Below are positions 53,760-64,000 of a stretch of 64,000 nucleotides of DNA, one piece after another. The notes below the pieces were generated by a model. The model did not search any database, was not told the origin of the DNA, and saw nothing but the letters and a program-made list of their open reading frames with translations. Positions within the stretch are counted from its first letter, which is position 1. Each line of letters opens with the position of its first letter. A program made the position numbers and the translations under genes. The DNA is from Lelliottia nimipressuralis (lineage in GTDB: Bacteria > Pseudomonadota > Gammaproteobacteria > Enterobacterales > Enterobacteriaceae), in NCBI RefSeq assembly GCF_004402045.1, contig NZ_SOMG01000003.1:109227-173226 (forward strand). Reading direction: 5' to 3'.

Positions 53760-53766
53760 GAGAAGG

Positions 53767-54063
53767 CTACCGCAACTGCTGTTGACGAATCGTCGCTTTC
53801 ACCAGACGCCAGGCGCTCCAGGCACCAAATCCACGACGGGCCCAGCGGATCAGCATATTTGGATGACGAACCGTCCAGATAGCCATCACGCTGCTGCCGA
53901 CCAGCGCCCATGAACGCAGGCTCAGGACGGTATTCCAGCCACGGTCAAAGCGCCGCGTCGCATCAATCCAGTCGCGACGGCTGGCAGACAGGTCCAGCCG
54001 TTGCTGCTGGATCTCACTTAACAGGTACGCTTTCCGCTTCTGACGTTCGGCTTTACCGCTCAC
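53767..54063 (-). CDS. yqjK: YqjK-like small protein
   Basis: 98 residues (E. coli 99). Charged coiled-coil-like N-terminus (QKRKAYLLSEIQQQRLDL), then SLRSWALVGSSVMAIWTVRHP, a probable membrane segment. Function unknown. Two bases after yqjE; last gene of yqjCDEK. Confidence 0.92.
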   Translation of the reverse strand: MSGKAERQKRKAYLLSEIQQQRLDLSASRRDWIDATRRFDRGWNTVLSLRSWALVGSSVMAIWTVRHPNMLIRWARRGFGAWSAWRLVKATIRQQQLR

Positions 54064-54065
54064 GG

Positions 54066-54458
54066 CTAGTCATCCTCCAGCAGGGCGCGATCGTTAGCCA
54101 GCTCCTGGCGCGTATGGCGCAAGAAAGTGGATTTACGCGCTTTGCGCAGCGTCCAGATACCGCCAATCAATGCCGCGACCAGCAGAACAACGGTGGTGGC
54201 AATCATCGCGTTAAGACGATACTGCGGATCAATGGCCCAGATGATTAACACCATCAGGCTCATCAGACCAAACGCGGCGAAGAGCATGGTCAGCCCGAGC
54301 ATCAGCAGCATCTGGAAGAGGTTCGCTTTCTCCTCTTCCAGCTCGACCACTGCCAGCCGGACGCGCGTTTCGGCAATCCCGACCAGCGTCGTTAAAATAC
54401 GCTGGCCGATGCCGAGGACGTTGTTAGCAGGCCCTTGTGCGTGACGAGGATCTTCCAT
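54066..54458 (-). CDS. yqjE: Phage-holin-III-superfamily membrane protein YqjE
   Basis: 130 residues (E. coli 134). Amphipathic N-terminus with VVELEEEKANLFQ, then two transmembrane segments (about 50-75 and 82-105). Inner-membrane protein of unknown role, expressed with yqjD. One base between yqjD and yqjE. Confidence 0.92.
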   Translation of the reverse strand: MEDPRHAQGPANNVLGIGQRILTTLVGIAETRVRLAVVELEEEKANLFQMLLMLGLTMLFAAFGLMSLMVLIIWAIDPQYRLNAMIATTVVLLVAALIGGIWTLRKARKSTFLRHTRQELANDRALLEDD

Positions 54459-54459
54459 A

Positions 54460-54765
54460 TCAACGACGCGTCAGAAGGACACCCAGTACCACACCGACTG
54501 CGGCACCAATCCCCACACCCGTCCATGGATTATCACGTACGTATTCGTCCGCACGGGCAGCCGCTTCGCGGGTCTGTTTCGCCAGTGCATCGCCGGTTTC
54601 ACCCAGACGATAGCGGCTCTCTTTCAGCGCCTGCTCCGCCTTGCTGCGCAGTTTGCTAACCTCTTCTTTTGACTTGTCAGCAGAGGAGTTCAGCACCTCT
54701 TCAAGGGTATCGGCCAGGGATTTCAGTTCAGCGCGCAGATGTTCAGACGTCGTATCTTTTGACAT
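54460..54765 (-). CDS. yqjD: ElaB/YqjD/DUF883 ribosome-associated membrane protein
   Basis: 101 residues, as in E. coli. Soluble helical part and one C-terminal transmembrane anchor (PWTGVGIGAAVGVVLGVLL). E. coli YqjD attaches stationary-phase 70S ribosomes to the inner membrane through its N-terminus. RpoS-controlled in E. coli; no promoter was assigned here. Confidence 0.95.
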   Translation of the reverse strand: MSKDTTSEHLRAELKSLADTLEEVLNSSADKSKEEVSKLRSKAEQALKESRYRLGETGDALAKQTREAAARADEYVRDNPWTGVGIGAAVGVVLGVLLTRR

Positions 54766-54794
54766 GATTCTCTCCTGTTGAGATTTCCGTTAAC

Positions 54795-55163
54795 TCAATA
54801 ATCGCGAGCTTCCAGCGCTTTCAGGTCGTCCTGCGCTTCTTTCAACTTCTTCTCGCGCTTAGAAATTTTTTCCGCATCCCCTTTCTCTTTCGCTTCCTGC
54901 AGGTCGCGACGGCGCTCGGCTATCTCGTCCTTCTGTTCAGCGATTTTTTTCTGGTGATCGGCACGAAGCTTGCTGTCTGAGCAGTTCGCTTTCACTTCGC
55001 TCAGCGCTTTTTTAAGACCATCAACACGGTGCTGATTGTTATGCTTTTCGGCATAACCGATCTCACGCTGTATATCCTGTTCTTTCTCCTGACAGAGAGA
55101 AGTTGCGAAGGATGCTGTGCTTAAAGAAAAAAGGGCCAGAGCCAGAGTAATGCGGAATTTCAT
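54795..55163 (-). CDS. yqjC: DUF1090 periplasmic protein YqjC
   Basis: 122 residues. Signal peptide (MKFRITLALALFSLSTASFA), then a strongly charged coiled coil rich in Glu/Lys (about 60-120; KKIAEQKDEIAERRRDLQEA). Function unknown. First gene of the yqjCDEK unit, 29 bases before yqjD. Confidence 0.93.
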   Translation of the reverse strand: MKFRITLALALFSLSTASFATSLCQEKEQDIQREIGYAEKHNNQHRVDGLKKALSEVKANCSDSKLRADHQKKIAEQKDEIAERRRDLQEAKEKGDAEKISKREKKLKEAQDDLKALEARDY

Positions 55164-55306
55164 TATCGAAACCTTCCATTGTGTGGCGGCATAAGCCGCT
55201 ATCCAAAGTTATGCGGAGTACATTCGAGGGATGCTCCGCGTACTTAAGCATAGTAAGTAAACGGAGGATTCACCAAAGTGAGTGAAAAGATTCGGAATCC
55301 TGGAAG

Positions 55307-55690
55307 TTATCCAAACCGATGCGACGTATCGCGAATCAATGAGAGCCAGGCTGCTGGCTGGCTGTCTTCTTCCTGCTGAGCAATGATATACCCGTGCGGC
55401 AGCGTACGGTCGAGCACCACTTTCGCAGCGGCACTTTGCGCACGGGAATCAAACTTGATCAGTAAAACATCGTCCTGCGGGGTGATGCTCTTAAAGCGGA
55501 TCCCGTTCGCATCCAGATGATGCCAGACTGAGAAGCCGTCAGGCACGCTGGCACCCTGGTTTACCGGGCGAATGGCCAGCGTCGATTCCTGATGTGAAAG
55601 CGCGCTCCATGCCAGCAGCATGGCGCTGAGCACCACCAGTGTAATCACGGCAAAGGCAAAACGGCGCAGAGCGAGCGGTGAGATAACCAT
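55307..55690 (-). CDS. mzrA: EnvZ/OmpR regulon modulator MzrA
   Basis: 127 residues, same as E. coli. Single N-terminal membrane anchor (about 10-30), periplasmic domain ending [10 protein letters not shown]...DTSHRFG. In E. coli it touches EnvZ and links Cpx signalling to OmpR. The N-terminal 20 residues differ from K-12, but the rest aligns well. Start 55690, two bases after yqjA, so translation is likely coupled. Confidence 0.93.
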   Translation of the reverse strand: MVISPLALRRFAFAVITLVVLSAMLLAWSALSHQESTLAIRPVNQGASVPDGFSVWHHLDANGIRFKSITPQDDVLLIKFDSRAQSAAAKVVLDRTLPHGYIIAQQEEDSQPAAWLSLIRDTSHRFG

Positions 55691-55692
55691 CG

Positions 55693-56355
55693 TCAGCCTC
55701 TGGCTCCGTATTTCTTTTTCCACAGGACAACCAGTGAGCCAATCAGGCCGAAGACCAGCAGAACTACGGGCAGCAGCATCAGGCAGGACATCAGCTGATC
55801 TTCATATTTCATAAAGACCGGGGTTTTACCCAGCGCATAGCCCAGCGTGGTCAGAATAAGCACCCATAACAGGCCGCTCATCCAGTTGAAGAACTGGAAG
55901 CGCGTGCTGCTCAACCCCGACAGACCGGCAATGGTGGGCAACAGGGTGCGTACAAAGGCGATAAAGCGGCCAATCAGCAGCGCGGAAAGCCCGTGCTTAT
56001 GGAAAAGGTGGTGCGCACGCTGATGATAATGCGCAGGAAGATGAGAGAGCCAGTTCTGGACGATCCGGGTATTGCCCAGCCATCTCCCCTGGATATAACT
56101 CACCCAGCAGCCGAGGCTGGCCGCAACGGTCAGTAATAAAATGGTGTGTGGAAACGCCATCGCCCCTTTGGCACACAGCACGCCAACGAGCACCAGCAAA
56201 CTATCACCGGGCAGGAAGGCAGCAGGCAGCAAACCGTTCTCAAGGAACAGGATCATAAACAAGACGAAATAGAGCATGCCAATCATGGAAGGGTTGGCCA
56301 GCGTTTCAAAATCCTGCGCCCAGAGGGCCTGCAGTAGTTGGGTCAAAAGTTCCAT
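55693..56355 (-). CDS. yqjA: DedA-family membrane protein YqjA
   Basis: 220 residues, same as E. coli. DedA/SNARE-assoc (VTT) family, supports proton-motive force and alkaline or drug tolerance with YghB. Motifs [18 protein letters not shown] and [19 protein letters not shown], the latter carrying essential arginines, with several transmembrane segments. First gene of yqjA-mzrA; Cpx-controlled in E. coli. Confidence 0.95.
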   Translation of the reverse strand: MELLTQLLQALWAQDFETLANPSMIGMLYFVLFMILFLENGLLPAAFLPGDSLLVLVGVLCAKGAMAFPHTILLLTVAASLGCWVSYIQGRWLGNTRIVQNWLSHLPAHYHQRAHHLFHKHGLSALLIGRFIAFVRTLLPTIAGLSGLSSTRFQFFNWMSGLLWVLILTTLGYALGKTPVFMKYEDQLMSCLMLLPVVLLVFGLIGSLVVLWKKKYGARG

Positions 56356-56699
56356 TCAGTGTTCCTGGAAATCGGTTAACGTCACGCCTGTTATCCGGGA
56401 CAAACAGCACGGCGACATTGTTGTGATTTCATTATGGTCGCTCGCGGACACATTGCGTTGTGGCCAACACTGTTCCCTGTTAATTGGCTGGTTAGCAAGC
56501 ACTAACTTACAAAATAAGGAATTGAATCCAATTGTAACAAAGCCCAACGTTCTGCGTCACAGAATTTGCAGGGGTGAGTTGATTTTGGCGTAAGCCATGG
56601 AGGGGAGCGAGGGGATTTACAAAGGCTGACACTATATATGTTTTGCTTACCCATTTAAGCCAGAAGGCGCAGCGAAGCGCCTTCTGGCAGAAACGTCAT
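56356..56699. promoter_or_regulatory. yqjA-exuR gap
   Basis: 344 bases. Contains a 12-bp-stem hairpin GCCAGAAGGCGC...GCGCCTTCTGGC at 56659-56688, just past the exuR stop and probably its 3' end (no T-run). Two small palindromes lie upstream of yqjA: GTTAG-N6-CTAAC (56491-56506) and AATTGAATCCAATT (56520-56533). No CpxR box or clear promoter was found by eye. Confidence 0.45.
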
Positions 56700-57476
56700 C
56701 TATTTTGCGGCACTCGACGCTGTATCGAGATGAACGACAGGATTATCGGCAAAAAGATAGCGGTCAGCGTTAAATTCAAAGTCATCGCTGGTTTCATTGA
56801 ACAGCATCTGTTTGGTGTTTTCCAGGTGCTGCCACATTGCCAGTTTAGCGGCATGGGGGTCTTTGCGAATCAGCGCCTTAAGGATTTGATCGTGGTCGTC
56901 ACACCAGTTGTCGACGGTACGTGAATCAATGTGGTCGTGCAGTTTTTTCCAGTACGGGTTGTGAACGCGCTGAGTCCACATTTTCTCAACGATTGCCGCC
57001 AGCGCCGTGTTTTGGGTTGCCAGGGCGACCTGAACGTGGAACTGCAGATCCCACTCTGAATCGCGGAAACATTTTTCCTTGCGGGCATTCTCCTGAATTT
57101 CCATCAGCTTCATGATGTCCTGCTTGGTCACCTGCGTCGCGGCAAATTCAGCAATATTGCTTTCGATCAGCTGGCGAGCCTGGAGCAGCTCAAACGGACC
57201 ATAGCTGGCGAACTCCAGACTTTCGTCTGTGACGGGAGAGTGTTTCGGCAGATTAGAAATCACGTGGATGCCGGAGCCTTTGCGTACCTCAACGTAGCCT
57301 TCAACCTCGAGCATGATAATTGCTTCGCGCACTACGGTGCGGCTCACGCTTTTTTCATCCGCGATAAAGCGCTCGGCGGGAAGTTTATCACCGACAAGAT
57401 AGACCCCTTGCTCGATGCGATCTTTCAGCTCGGCAGCAAGTTGTTGATATAAACGACGTGGTTCGGTGATTTCCAT
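56700..57476 (-). CDS. exuR: GntR-family hexuronate repressor ExuR
   Basis: 258 residues as in E. coli. N-terminal GntR winged helix ([38 protein letters not shown], about 32-70) and FCD C-terminal ligand domain. Represses exuT and uxaCA (and itself) until galacturonate/glucuronate or a derivative binds. Its own start region carries an ExuR-like site at 57504-57522. Confidence 0.96.
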   Translation of the reverse strand: MEITEPRRLYQQLAAELKDRIEQGVYLVGDKLPAERFIADEKSVSRTVVREAIIMLEVEGYVEVRKGSGIHVISNLPKHSPVTDESLEFASYGPFELLQARQLIESNIAEFAATQVTKQDIMKLMEIQENARKEKCFRDSEWDLQFHVQVALATQNTALAAIVEKMWTQRVHNPYWKKLHDHIDSRTVDNWCDDHDQILKALIRKDPHAAKLAMWQHLENTKQMLFNETSDDFEFNADRYLFADNPVVHLDTASSAAK

Positions 57477-57503
57477 ATGCGCTCCAGGCAGGGTACGGCA
57501 GAT

Positions 57504-57522
57504 GATTTGTTATACCACTTTT
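57504..57522 (-). promoter_or_regulatory. ExuR/UxuR-type operator before exuR
   Basis: GATTTGTTATACCACTTTT, with the core TTGTTATACCA, resembles the TTGGTATACCAA palindrome of ExuR/UxuR. 28 bases before the exuR start; suggests autoregulation. Confidence 0.5.
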
Positions 57523-57550
57523 GCGTGCCACTCTCCAGATTTTGCCATTA

Positions 57551-57575
57551 AAAAAGCCGCCCGGAGGCGGCTTTT
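57551..57575. terminator. exuT terminator
   Basis: AAAAAGCCGCC-CGGA-GGCGGCTTTT, symmetrical with A and T runs on both sides, so it could act on either strand. It lies past the exuT BIME, before exuR. Confidence 0.8.
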
Positions 57576-57586
57576 GAGAAGATTTT

Positions 57587-57664
57587 GCCGGCTGGCGCTG
57601 CGCTTACCCGGCCTACGATTTTAATGGGTTTTGTAGGCCGGGTCAGGCGAAGCCGCCACCCGGC
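57587..57664. repeat. BIME after exuT
   Basis: Two inverted REP units (GCCGGCTGGCGCTGCGCTTA... and ...CAGGCGAAGCCGCCACCCGGC) between exuT and its terminator. Confidence 0.85.
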
Positions 57665-57680
57665 TCCCGGCACAACAACG

Positions 57681-58979
57681 CTAACTCTGCGTCGCCGGTT
57701 TCCCGAGGGACTCTTTCGCCAGCTCCTCTGCCGACTTGCTTCTCAGCACCGTCCAGATAACCACCGCCCCCATCAGGTCGAAGATCGCCAGCACGGCAAA
57801 CAGCGGGCTGAAGCCGATGGTATCTGCCAGCGCGCCGACTACCAATGCAAACATCGTACTTGCGGTCCAGGCGGCCATCCCGGTCAGACCGTTGGCGGTT
57901 GCCACTTCGTTACGGCCGAAGACGTCTGAGGAGAGCGTAATCAGCGCCCCGGACAGGGACTGATGCGCAAAACCACCGATGCACAGCAGGGCGATAGCCA
58001 CGTACGGGCTGGTGAACAGGCCGATCATACCCGGGCCAATCATCAGCACCGCCCCCATGGTCACCACCATTTTACGGGAGACAATCAGGTTGACCCCAAA
58101 CCAGCGCTGGAACAGCGGTGGCAGGTAGCCGCCAACGATACAGCCGAGGTCGGCGAACAGCATTGGCATCCAGGCAAACATCGCGATCTCTTTCAGGTTA
58201 AAGCCGTAGACTTTAAACATGAACAGGGGGATCCACGCGTTAAAGGTACCCCAGGCCGGTTCAGCCAGGAAACGCGGCAGGGCGATACCCCAGAACTGAC
58301 GGGTGCCGAGGATCTGCCAGACGGTCATCTTTTTGCCGTTGTTGGTCTGATGCTGTGCTTCCTGACCACCAATGATGTATTCGCGTTCTTCTTCAGAGAG
58401 CTTTTTCTGATCGCGCGGGTGTTTATAGAAAATCAGCCACGCCATGGCCCAGGCAAAGCTCAGCACGCCAGAGATGATAAATGCCATCTGCCAGCTGTGC
58501 ATCACGATAGCCCACACCACCAGCGGCGGCGCAATCATCGCCCCGATGGATGAGCCCACGTTAAAGTAACCGACCGCAATGGAACGCTCTTTTGCCGGGA
58601 ACCACTCGGAGCTGGCTTTCAGCCCTGCGGGGATCATGGCGGCTTCAGCTGCACCTACCGCGCCGCGAGCGAGTGCCAGACCACCCCAGCTGCCGGCCAG
58701 CGCGGTTGCCCCGCAGAACACCGCCCAGGCGATGGCGAAGAAGGCATAGCCGATTTTGGTACCGAGAATATCCAGCACATAGCCAGCAACAGGCTGCATG
58801 ATGGTATAAGCCGCGGAATAGGCGGCAATGATGTAGGAGTATTGCTGCGTGGAGATATGCAGCTCTTCCATCAACGTTGGCGCTGCTGCTGCCACGGTGT
58901 TACGCGTCAGGTAGCCCAGCACGGTGCCAAGCGTCACCAGTGCAATCATATACCAACGTAACCCTTTAATTTTACGCAT
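57681..58979 (-). CDS. exuT: Hexuronate:proton symporter ExuT
   Basis: 432-residue major facilitator superfamily transporter (anion:cation symporter group) with 12 hydrophobic segments, taking up galacturonate and glucuronate. Starts MRKIKGLRWYMIALV; family motif GYVLDILGTKIGYAFFAIAWAVFC in loop 2-3. Separated from the divergent uxaC by a 476-base control region. The database-style upstream extension of the E. coli protein is not supported here. Confidence 0.96.
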   Translation of the reverse strand: MRKIKGLRWYMIALVTLGTVLGYLTRNTVAAAAPTLMEELHISTQQYSYIIAAYSAAYTIMQPVAGYVLDILGTKIGYAFFAIAWAVFCGATALAGSWGGLALARGAVGAAEAAMIPAGLKASSEWFPAKERSIAVGYFNVGSSIGAMIAPPLVVWAIVMHSWQMAFIISGVLSFAWAMAWLIFYKHPRDQKKLSEEEREYIIGGQEAQHQTNNGKKMTVWQILGTRQFWGIALPRFLAEPAWGTFNAWIPLFMFKVYGFNLKEIAMFAWMPMLFADLGCIVGGYLPPLFQRWFGVNLIVSRKMVVTMGAVLMIGPGMIGLFTSPYVAIALLCIGGFAHQSLSGALITLSSDVFGRNEVATANGLTGMAAWTASTMFALVVGALADTIGFSPLFAVLAIFDLMGAVVIWTVLRSKSAEELAKESLGKPATQS

Positions 58980-59206
58980 CTAAAACCTCATCGTTATGTT
59001 ATTTCCGCGCCAGAGCACGGCAACCTCTCAACCGTTTCCGGGAGCAGTTGTGTAACGGGAGGGGCGTAGCCGGGAGCATGTCCCGGAACGGCCCGAACCT
59101 TGCCATAAGTAAGCGTGCATAAGTCGGTATCCGTACCGTTAAATCCGATGTCTCTCACACCGGTAATGCATTCCGTCGGCTGAGTGTTTGCGACGGCGAA
59201 AAGATA
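58980..59206 (-). promoter_or_regulatory. exuT leader and -10 element
   Basis: A candidate exuT -10 TTATCT lies at 59202-59207 (minus strand), implying a 5' leader of about 215 bases. The leader contains hairpin CCGGGA-GCATG-TCCCGG at 59070-59086. A 73-codon frame in it starts upstream of the predicted start point and is not considered real. Confidence 0.45.
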
Positions 59207-59221
59207 ACTTGTCATACAACT
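59207..59221. promoter_or_regulatory. ExuR operator at the exuT promoter
   Basis: ACTTGTCATACAACT, palindromic TTGT-CAT-ACAA. It overlaps the area just upstream of the exuT -10, a blocking position for a repressor. Confidence 0.6.
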
Positions 59222-59224
59222 TTA

Positions 59225-59246
59225 AAAGGTGAGTGACATCACAAAT
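59225..59246. promoter_or_regulatory. CRP site between exuT and uxaC
   Basis: GGTGA-GTGACA-TCACA (59228-59243), one mismatch from TGTGA-N6-TCACA. Centred about 41 bases from the predicted exuT start point (class II), fitting catabolite control of hexuronate use. Confidence 0.65.
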
Positions 59247-59344
59247 GTATGATTCTTTGTGGGGACATTCACCGTTGCAGGCAAAGCCAGTAATGGCGCG
59301 GGATGCAGAAGGGTTTACTCCATAGAGGGTAATTTATTTGTTGA

Positions 59345-60868
<1,524 letters not shown>

Positions 60869-60885
60869 GGCCGTTTGAGGTTGAT

Positions 60886-62373
60886 ATGCAATACATCAAA
60901 ATCCATTCGCTGGATAACGTGGCCGTCGCGCTGACGGATCTCTGTGAAGGCGATGTGGTGACCGTTGATAACCAGAGCGTCACCCTGCGTCAGGCGATCG
61001 TTCGCGGACACAAATTTGCCGTGAAGCCTATCGCCAAAGGGGATAACGTCGTGAAGTACGGTCTTCCGATTGGGCATGCGCTGGCGGATATCGAGCCGGG
61101 TGAACATATCCATTCCCACAATACCCGCACCAATCTTAGCGATCTGGACGAGTACAGCTATCAACCTGAATTACCCGCGGAAGCGATGCAGGCGGCGGAT
61201 CGTGAAGTGCAGATCTACCGTCGCGCCAGCGGCAACGTGGGGATCCGCAACGAGCTGTGGATCCTCCCGACCGTTGGCTGCGTGAACGGGATTGCGCGTC
61301 AGATCCAGACGCGTTTCCTGAAAGAGACCAACAATGCCGAAGGCACTGACGGGGTGCATCTGTTTAGCCACACCTATGGCTGCTCCCAGCTCGGTGACGA
61401 CCACATTAACACCCGCACCATGCTGCAAAACATGGTGCGCCACCCGAACGCGGGCGCGGTGCTGGTGATCGGTCTCGGCTGCGAGAACAATCAGGTGGAC
61501 GCCTTCCGCGAGACGCTCGGCGAGTTTGACCCTGAGCGGGTGCATTTTATGGTGTGTCAGCATCATGACGATGAGGTGGAAGCGGGCATTGAACAGCTGC
61601 ACCAGCTGTACGAGGTAATGCGCCACGACAAACGCGAGCCGGGCAAGCTGAGCGAGCTGAAGTTTGGTCTGGAGTGCGGCGGATCGGATGGCCTGTCCGG
61701 CATTACCGCTAACCCGATGCTGGGCCGCTTCTCGGACTATGTGATTGCCAACGGCGGCACGACGGTGCTGACCGAAGTGCCGGAGATGTTTGGCGCAGAG
61801 CGGATTCTGATGAGCCACTGCCGCGACGAAGAGACGTTTGAGAAGACCGTCACCATGGTGAACGACTTCAAGCAGTACTTCATTGCCCACAACCAGCCGA
61901 TTTATGAGAACCCGTCTCCGGGTAACAAAGCGGGCGGCATCACCACGCTTGAGGAGAAATCCCTCGGCTGCACCCAGAAAGCGGGCGCGAGCCAGGTCGT
62001 CGATGTTCTGCGCTACGGCGAGCGTCTGAAAACGCACGGTCTGAACCTGCTGAGCGCCCCCGGGAACGATGCGGTCGCCACCAGCGCGCTGGCCGGCGCA
62101 GGCTGCCATATGGTGCTATTCAGCACCGGGCGCGGCACGCCGTACGGCGGTTTTGTACCGACGGTGAAAATTGCCACCAACAGCGAGCTGGCGGCGAAGA
62201 AAAAACACTGGATCGACTTTGATGCGGGCCAGCTGATTCACGGCAAAGCGATGCCTGAATTGCTGACGGAGTTTGTGGACAGCATTGTGGAATTCGCTAA
62301 CGGCAAGCAGACCTGTAACGAGAAGAACGACTTCCGCGAGCTGGCGATCTTTAAGAGTGGTGTGACGCTTTAA
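60886..62373 (+). CDS. uxaA: Altronate dehydratase
   Basis: 495 residues, as in E. coli. Fe2+-dependent dehydration of D-altronate to 2-keto-3-deoxygluconate. Same family as GarD in this window: N-terminal SAF-like domain, then RNELWILPTVGCVNG, HTYGCSQLGDDH, ECGGSDGLSG and NPSPGNKAGG. Operon with uxaC. uxaB, which makes altronate, is not in the window. Confidence 0.97.
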   Translation: MQYIKIHSLDNVAVALTDLCEGDVVTVDNQSVTLRQAIVRGHKFAVKPIAKGDNVVKYGLPIGHALADIEPGEHIHSHNTRTNLSDLDEYSYQPELPAEAMQAADREVQIYRRASGNVGIRNELWILPTVGCVNGIARQIQTRFLKETNNAEGTDGVHLFSHTYGCSQLGDDHINTRTMLQNMVRHPNAGAVLVIGLGCENNQVDAFRETLGEFDPERVHFMVCQHHDDEVEAGIEQLHQLYEVMRHDKREPGKLSELKFGLECGGSDGLSGITANPMLGRFSDYVIANGGTTVLTEVPEMFGAERILMSHCRDEETFEKTVTMVNDFKQYFIAHNQPIYENPSPGNKAGGITTLEEKSLGCTQKAGASQVVDVLRYGERLKTHGLNLLSAPGNDAVATSALAGAGCHMVLFSTGRGTPYGGFVPTVKIATNSELAAKKKHWIDFDAGQLIHGKAMPELLTEFVDSIVEFANGKQTCNEKNDFRELAIFKSGVTL

Positions 62374-62380
62374 GTGTGAT

Positions 62381-62451
62381 GTCGGGTGGCGCTAACGCTT
62401 ACCCGACCGACGGAACCCTGTAGGCCCGGTAAGGCGTAGCCGCCACCGGGC
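62381..62451. repeat. BIME between uxaA and sstT
   Basis: Inverted REP units (GTCGGGTGGCGCTAACGCTTA... and ...AAGGCGTAGCCGCCACCGGGC) followed by TTTTCTTTTT, so it may also terminate uxaCA. Confidence 0.85.
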
Positions 62452-62459
62452 TTTTCTTT

Positions 62460-63701
62460 TTAACTGCGCAGGGCGTTCTTTGCTAAACGCGCATCTTCCG
62501 CCTGGCACACGGCGGCGGTGAACATCACGTCGGTGGAGGAGTTAATCGCCGTCTCGCAGGAGTCCTGCAATACGCCGATGATAAAGCCTACCGCGACCAC
62601 CTGCATGGCGATCTCGTTCGGGATGCCGAACATATTACACGCCAGCGGGATCAGCAGTAGCGAACCGCCCGCCACGCCGGATGCGCCACAGGCACAGAGC
62701 GCAGCAACTACGCTTAGCAGCAGCGCCGTTGGCAGATCCACTGGAATACCCAGCGTATTGACCGCCGCCAGCGTCAGCACCGTGATGGTAATTGCCGCCC
62801 CCGCCATATTGACCGTCGCCCCCAGCGGGATTGAGACGGAATAGGTATCGCGGTCCAGATTCAGCTTCTCACACAGCGACATGTTGACCGGAATATTCGC
62901 CGCCGAGCTGCGGGTGAAGAAGGCGGTTACGCCGCTTTCGCGCAGGCACATCAGCACCAGCGGGTACGGGTTACGGCGGGTCTGCAGAAACACCAGCAGC
63001 GGGTTAATCACCAGTGCCACTACGGCCATGCAGCCAATCAGTACCAGCAGCAGTTGGGCATAGCCCCACAATGCGCCAAAACCGGTCGTTGCCAGCGTTG
63101 AGGCGACAAGACCAAAAATACCAATCGGTGCGAAGCGGATCACCACCGTCACGATAAAGGTCACGGCGTTAGAAACGTCGGTAATCAGGTTTTTGGTGGT
63201 GTCATTGCTATGGCGCAGGGCAAAGCCCAAACCGACTGCCCATACCAGGATCCCGATATAGTTCGCGTTGATCAGTGCGTGGATTGGGTTGGCAACTATG
63301 CTCATCAGCAGGCCGTGCATTACCTCAACAATACCTGCAGGTGGCGTAATGTCGGTTGCGCCGGTGGTCAGTTGCAGCGTGGAAGGGAAGATAAAGCTAA
63401 CGATAACCGCCGTCAGCGCGGCGGAGAACGTACCCAGCAGGTACATCCACAGAATCGGGCGAATATTGGTTTTTTGCCCTTGCTGGTGGTTGGCGATTGA
63501 GGCCATCACCAGGGTCAAAACCAGAACCGGCGCGACCGCTTTCAGTGCGCCGACGAAGAGAGTACCGAGAAGGCCAGTTGCTTCTGCGGCAGGTTTTGAG
63601 ATCAGTGCCAGCGCGATGCCGAGCACCAGGCCAACCAGTATTTGCTTAACAAGGCTGCCGCGCGACAGACGCGCAAACAGACCAGACGAGGATGCGGTCA
63701 T
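62460..63701 (-). CDS. sstT: Serine/threonine:sodium symporter SstT
   Basis: 413-residue DAACS-family (glutamate-transporter fold) protein with about 8 transmembrane segments and two re-entrant loops; [29 protein letters not shown] and [15 protein letters not shown] form the substrate/Na+ site. Start [20 protein letters not shown]. Repressed in E. coli by sRNA GcvB. Divergent gap downstream is damaged by the contig end. Complements TdcC for serine/threonine uptake. Confidence 0.96.
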   Translation of the reverse strand: MTASSSGLFARLSRGSLVKQILVGLVLGIALALISKPAAEATGLLGTLFVGALKAVAPVLVLTLVMASIANHQQGQKTNIRPILWMYLLGTFSAALTAVIVSFIFPSTLQLTTGATDITPPAGIVEVMHGLLMSIVANPIHALINANYIGILVWAVGLGFALRHSNDTTKNLITDVSNAVTFIVTVVIRFAPIGIFGLVASTLATTGFGALWGYAQLLLVLIGCMAVVALVINPLLVFLQTRRNPYPLVLMCLRESGVTAFFTRSSAANIPVNMSLCEKLNLDRDTYSVSIPLGATVNMAGAAITITVLTLAAVNTLGIPVDLPTALLLSVVAALCACGASGVAGGSLLLIPLACNMFGIPNEIAMQVVAVGFIIGVLQDSCETAINSSTDVMFTAAVCQAEDARLAKNALRS

Positions 63702-63737
63702 GGGAATTCCTTAAGTGAAATTGCGTTCCATCCCGGA

Positions 63738-63753
63738 TGTGCTCTTAGTCACA
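63738..63753. promoter_or_regulatory. CRP-like site upstream of sstT
   Basis: TGTGC-TCTTAG-TCACA, one mismatch from the CRP core. It is centred only about 44 bases before the sstT ATG, which leaves little room for a class II promoter; a repressive or other role is possible. Low certainty. Confidence 0.4.
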
Positions 63754-63874
63754 TTTATGTCCGGATGTAAGTAAATGTTTGCCTGGTCGAGTATAGGGAA
63801 AGTGTCTGTGGAGGGAAGCGTAAAATGCTGGATTTTACGTGTTGCGTCATGTTTTTTAACTATTGATTAACGAA

Positions 63875-64000
63875 ATTGCCGGGTGGGGGGGGGGGGGGCC
63901 CCCCCGCAAAAAAATTTTTGGTTTGGCCCGGCGCGCCCCCCCCCCCCCCCCCAAAAACAAAAAAAAAGGCGGGGGTGAATTGAGGGGGGGTTTAACCAGG
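63875..64000. other. Low-quality, homopolymer-rich window end
   Basis: From GCCGGGTGG (the start of a typical REP) onward the sequence turns into runs of G, C and A (for example 14 G residues in a row, later over 15 C residues). This is unlike any other part of the window and most likely a sequencing or assembly artefact at a contig edge inside a REP/BIME. No feature should be called here. Confidence 0.85.

Noticed and set aside
58994..59215. 73-codon frame in the exuT leader
   Set aside because: Starts upstream of the predicted start point, has no ribosome-binding site and no recognisable similarity.

Overview
The window reads as a chromosome segment of an enteric gammaproteobacterium close to Enterobacter, Lelliottia or Leclercia. 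Nearly every protein lines up closely with its Escherichia coli K-12 counterpart as I know it, and gene order follows the E. coli infB-to-sstT stretch. The differences (agaVWEF kept, agaBCD and agaI absent, a Fic gene and a secreted glycosidase added) and the moderately high GC point away from E. coli itself. Identification is by recall of family sequences; no search was run. The window opens inside infB and ends in a homopolymer-rich stretch that looks like a bad contig end.

Layout. (1) 1-11090: translation and RNA metabolism block infB-rbfA-truB-rpsO-pnp-nlpI-yrbN-deaD, then mtr (tryptophan permease). (2) 11176-16639: yhbW, ubiVU and the divergent ubiT (oxygen-independent ubiquinone synthesis), yhbS, yhbQ, yhbP, yhbO. 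(3) 16712-23307: a full-length ERIC repeat, yraR, yraQ, then dolP-diaA-yraN-lpoA on the minus strand (envelope maintenance, replication timing, peptidoglycan synthase activation) and rsmI. (4) 23313-34583: a Fic-family protein, then an N-acetylgalactosamine regulon: a secreted alpha-galactosidase-like hydrolase, kbaY and agaS in one unit, agaA-agaF-agaE-agaW-agaV-agaZ in a second, and the divergent repressor agaR, with several AgaR-type operators. (5) 34656-38283: galactarate genes garD, garL and garR. (6) 38343-38719: rnpB. (7) 39408-46308: tdcABCDE (anaerobic threonine/serine breakdown). (8) 46462-49785: a Spy/CpxP-like periplasmic protein and cyuP-cyuA (cysteine uptake and desulfidation). 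(9) 49848-56355: yhaK, yhaJ, yhaH, yqjG, yqjF, yqjK-E-D-C, mzrA-yqjA. (10) 56700-62373: exuR, exuT, uxaC, uxaA (hexuronate catabolism). (11) 62460-63701: sstT.

How it fits together. The accessory theme is scavenging of host- and plant-derived sugars and amino acids under low oxygen. GalNAc enters through the AgaVWEF phosphotransferase, is deacetylated by AgaA, deaminated and isomerised by AgaS, and split as tagatose-1,6-bisphosphate by KbaY/AgaZ. The secreted hydrolase at the end of the agaS unit could supply GalNAc or galactose from glycans. Galacturonate goes through ExuT, UxaC and UxaA; galactarate through GarD, GarL and GarR, but garP and garK are not here. Threonine and serine feed the TdcB-TdcE-TdcD route to propionate/acetate and ATP; tdcF and tdcG are absent.

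The most unusual points are the glycosidase sitting where E. coli carries the galactosamine transporter genes, and a four-copy 12-bp in-frame repeat between the Fic domain and the winged helix of the Fic protein. I saw no phage, plasmid, insertion sequence, tRNA or CRISPR array.
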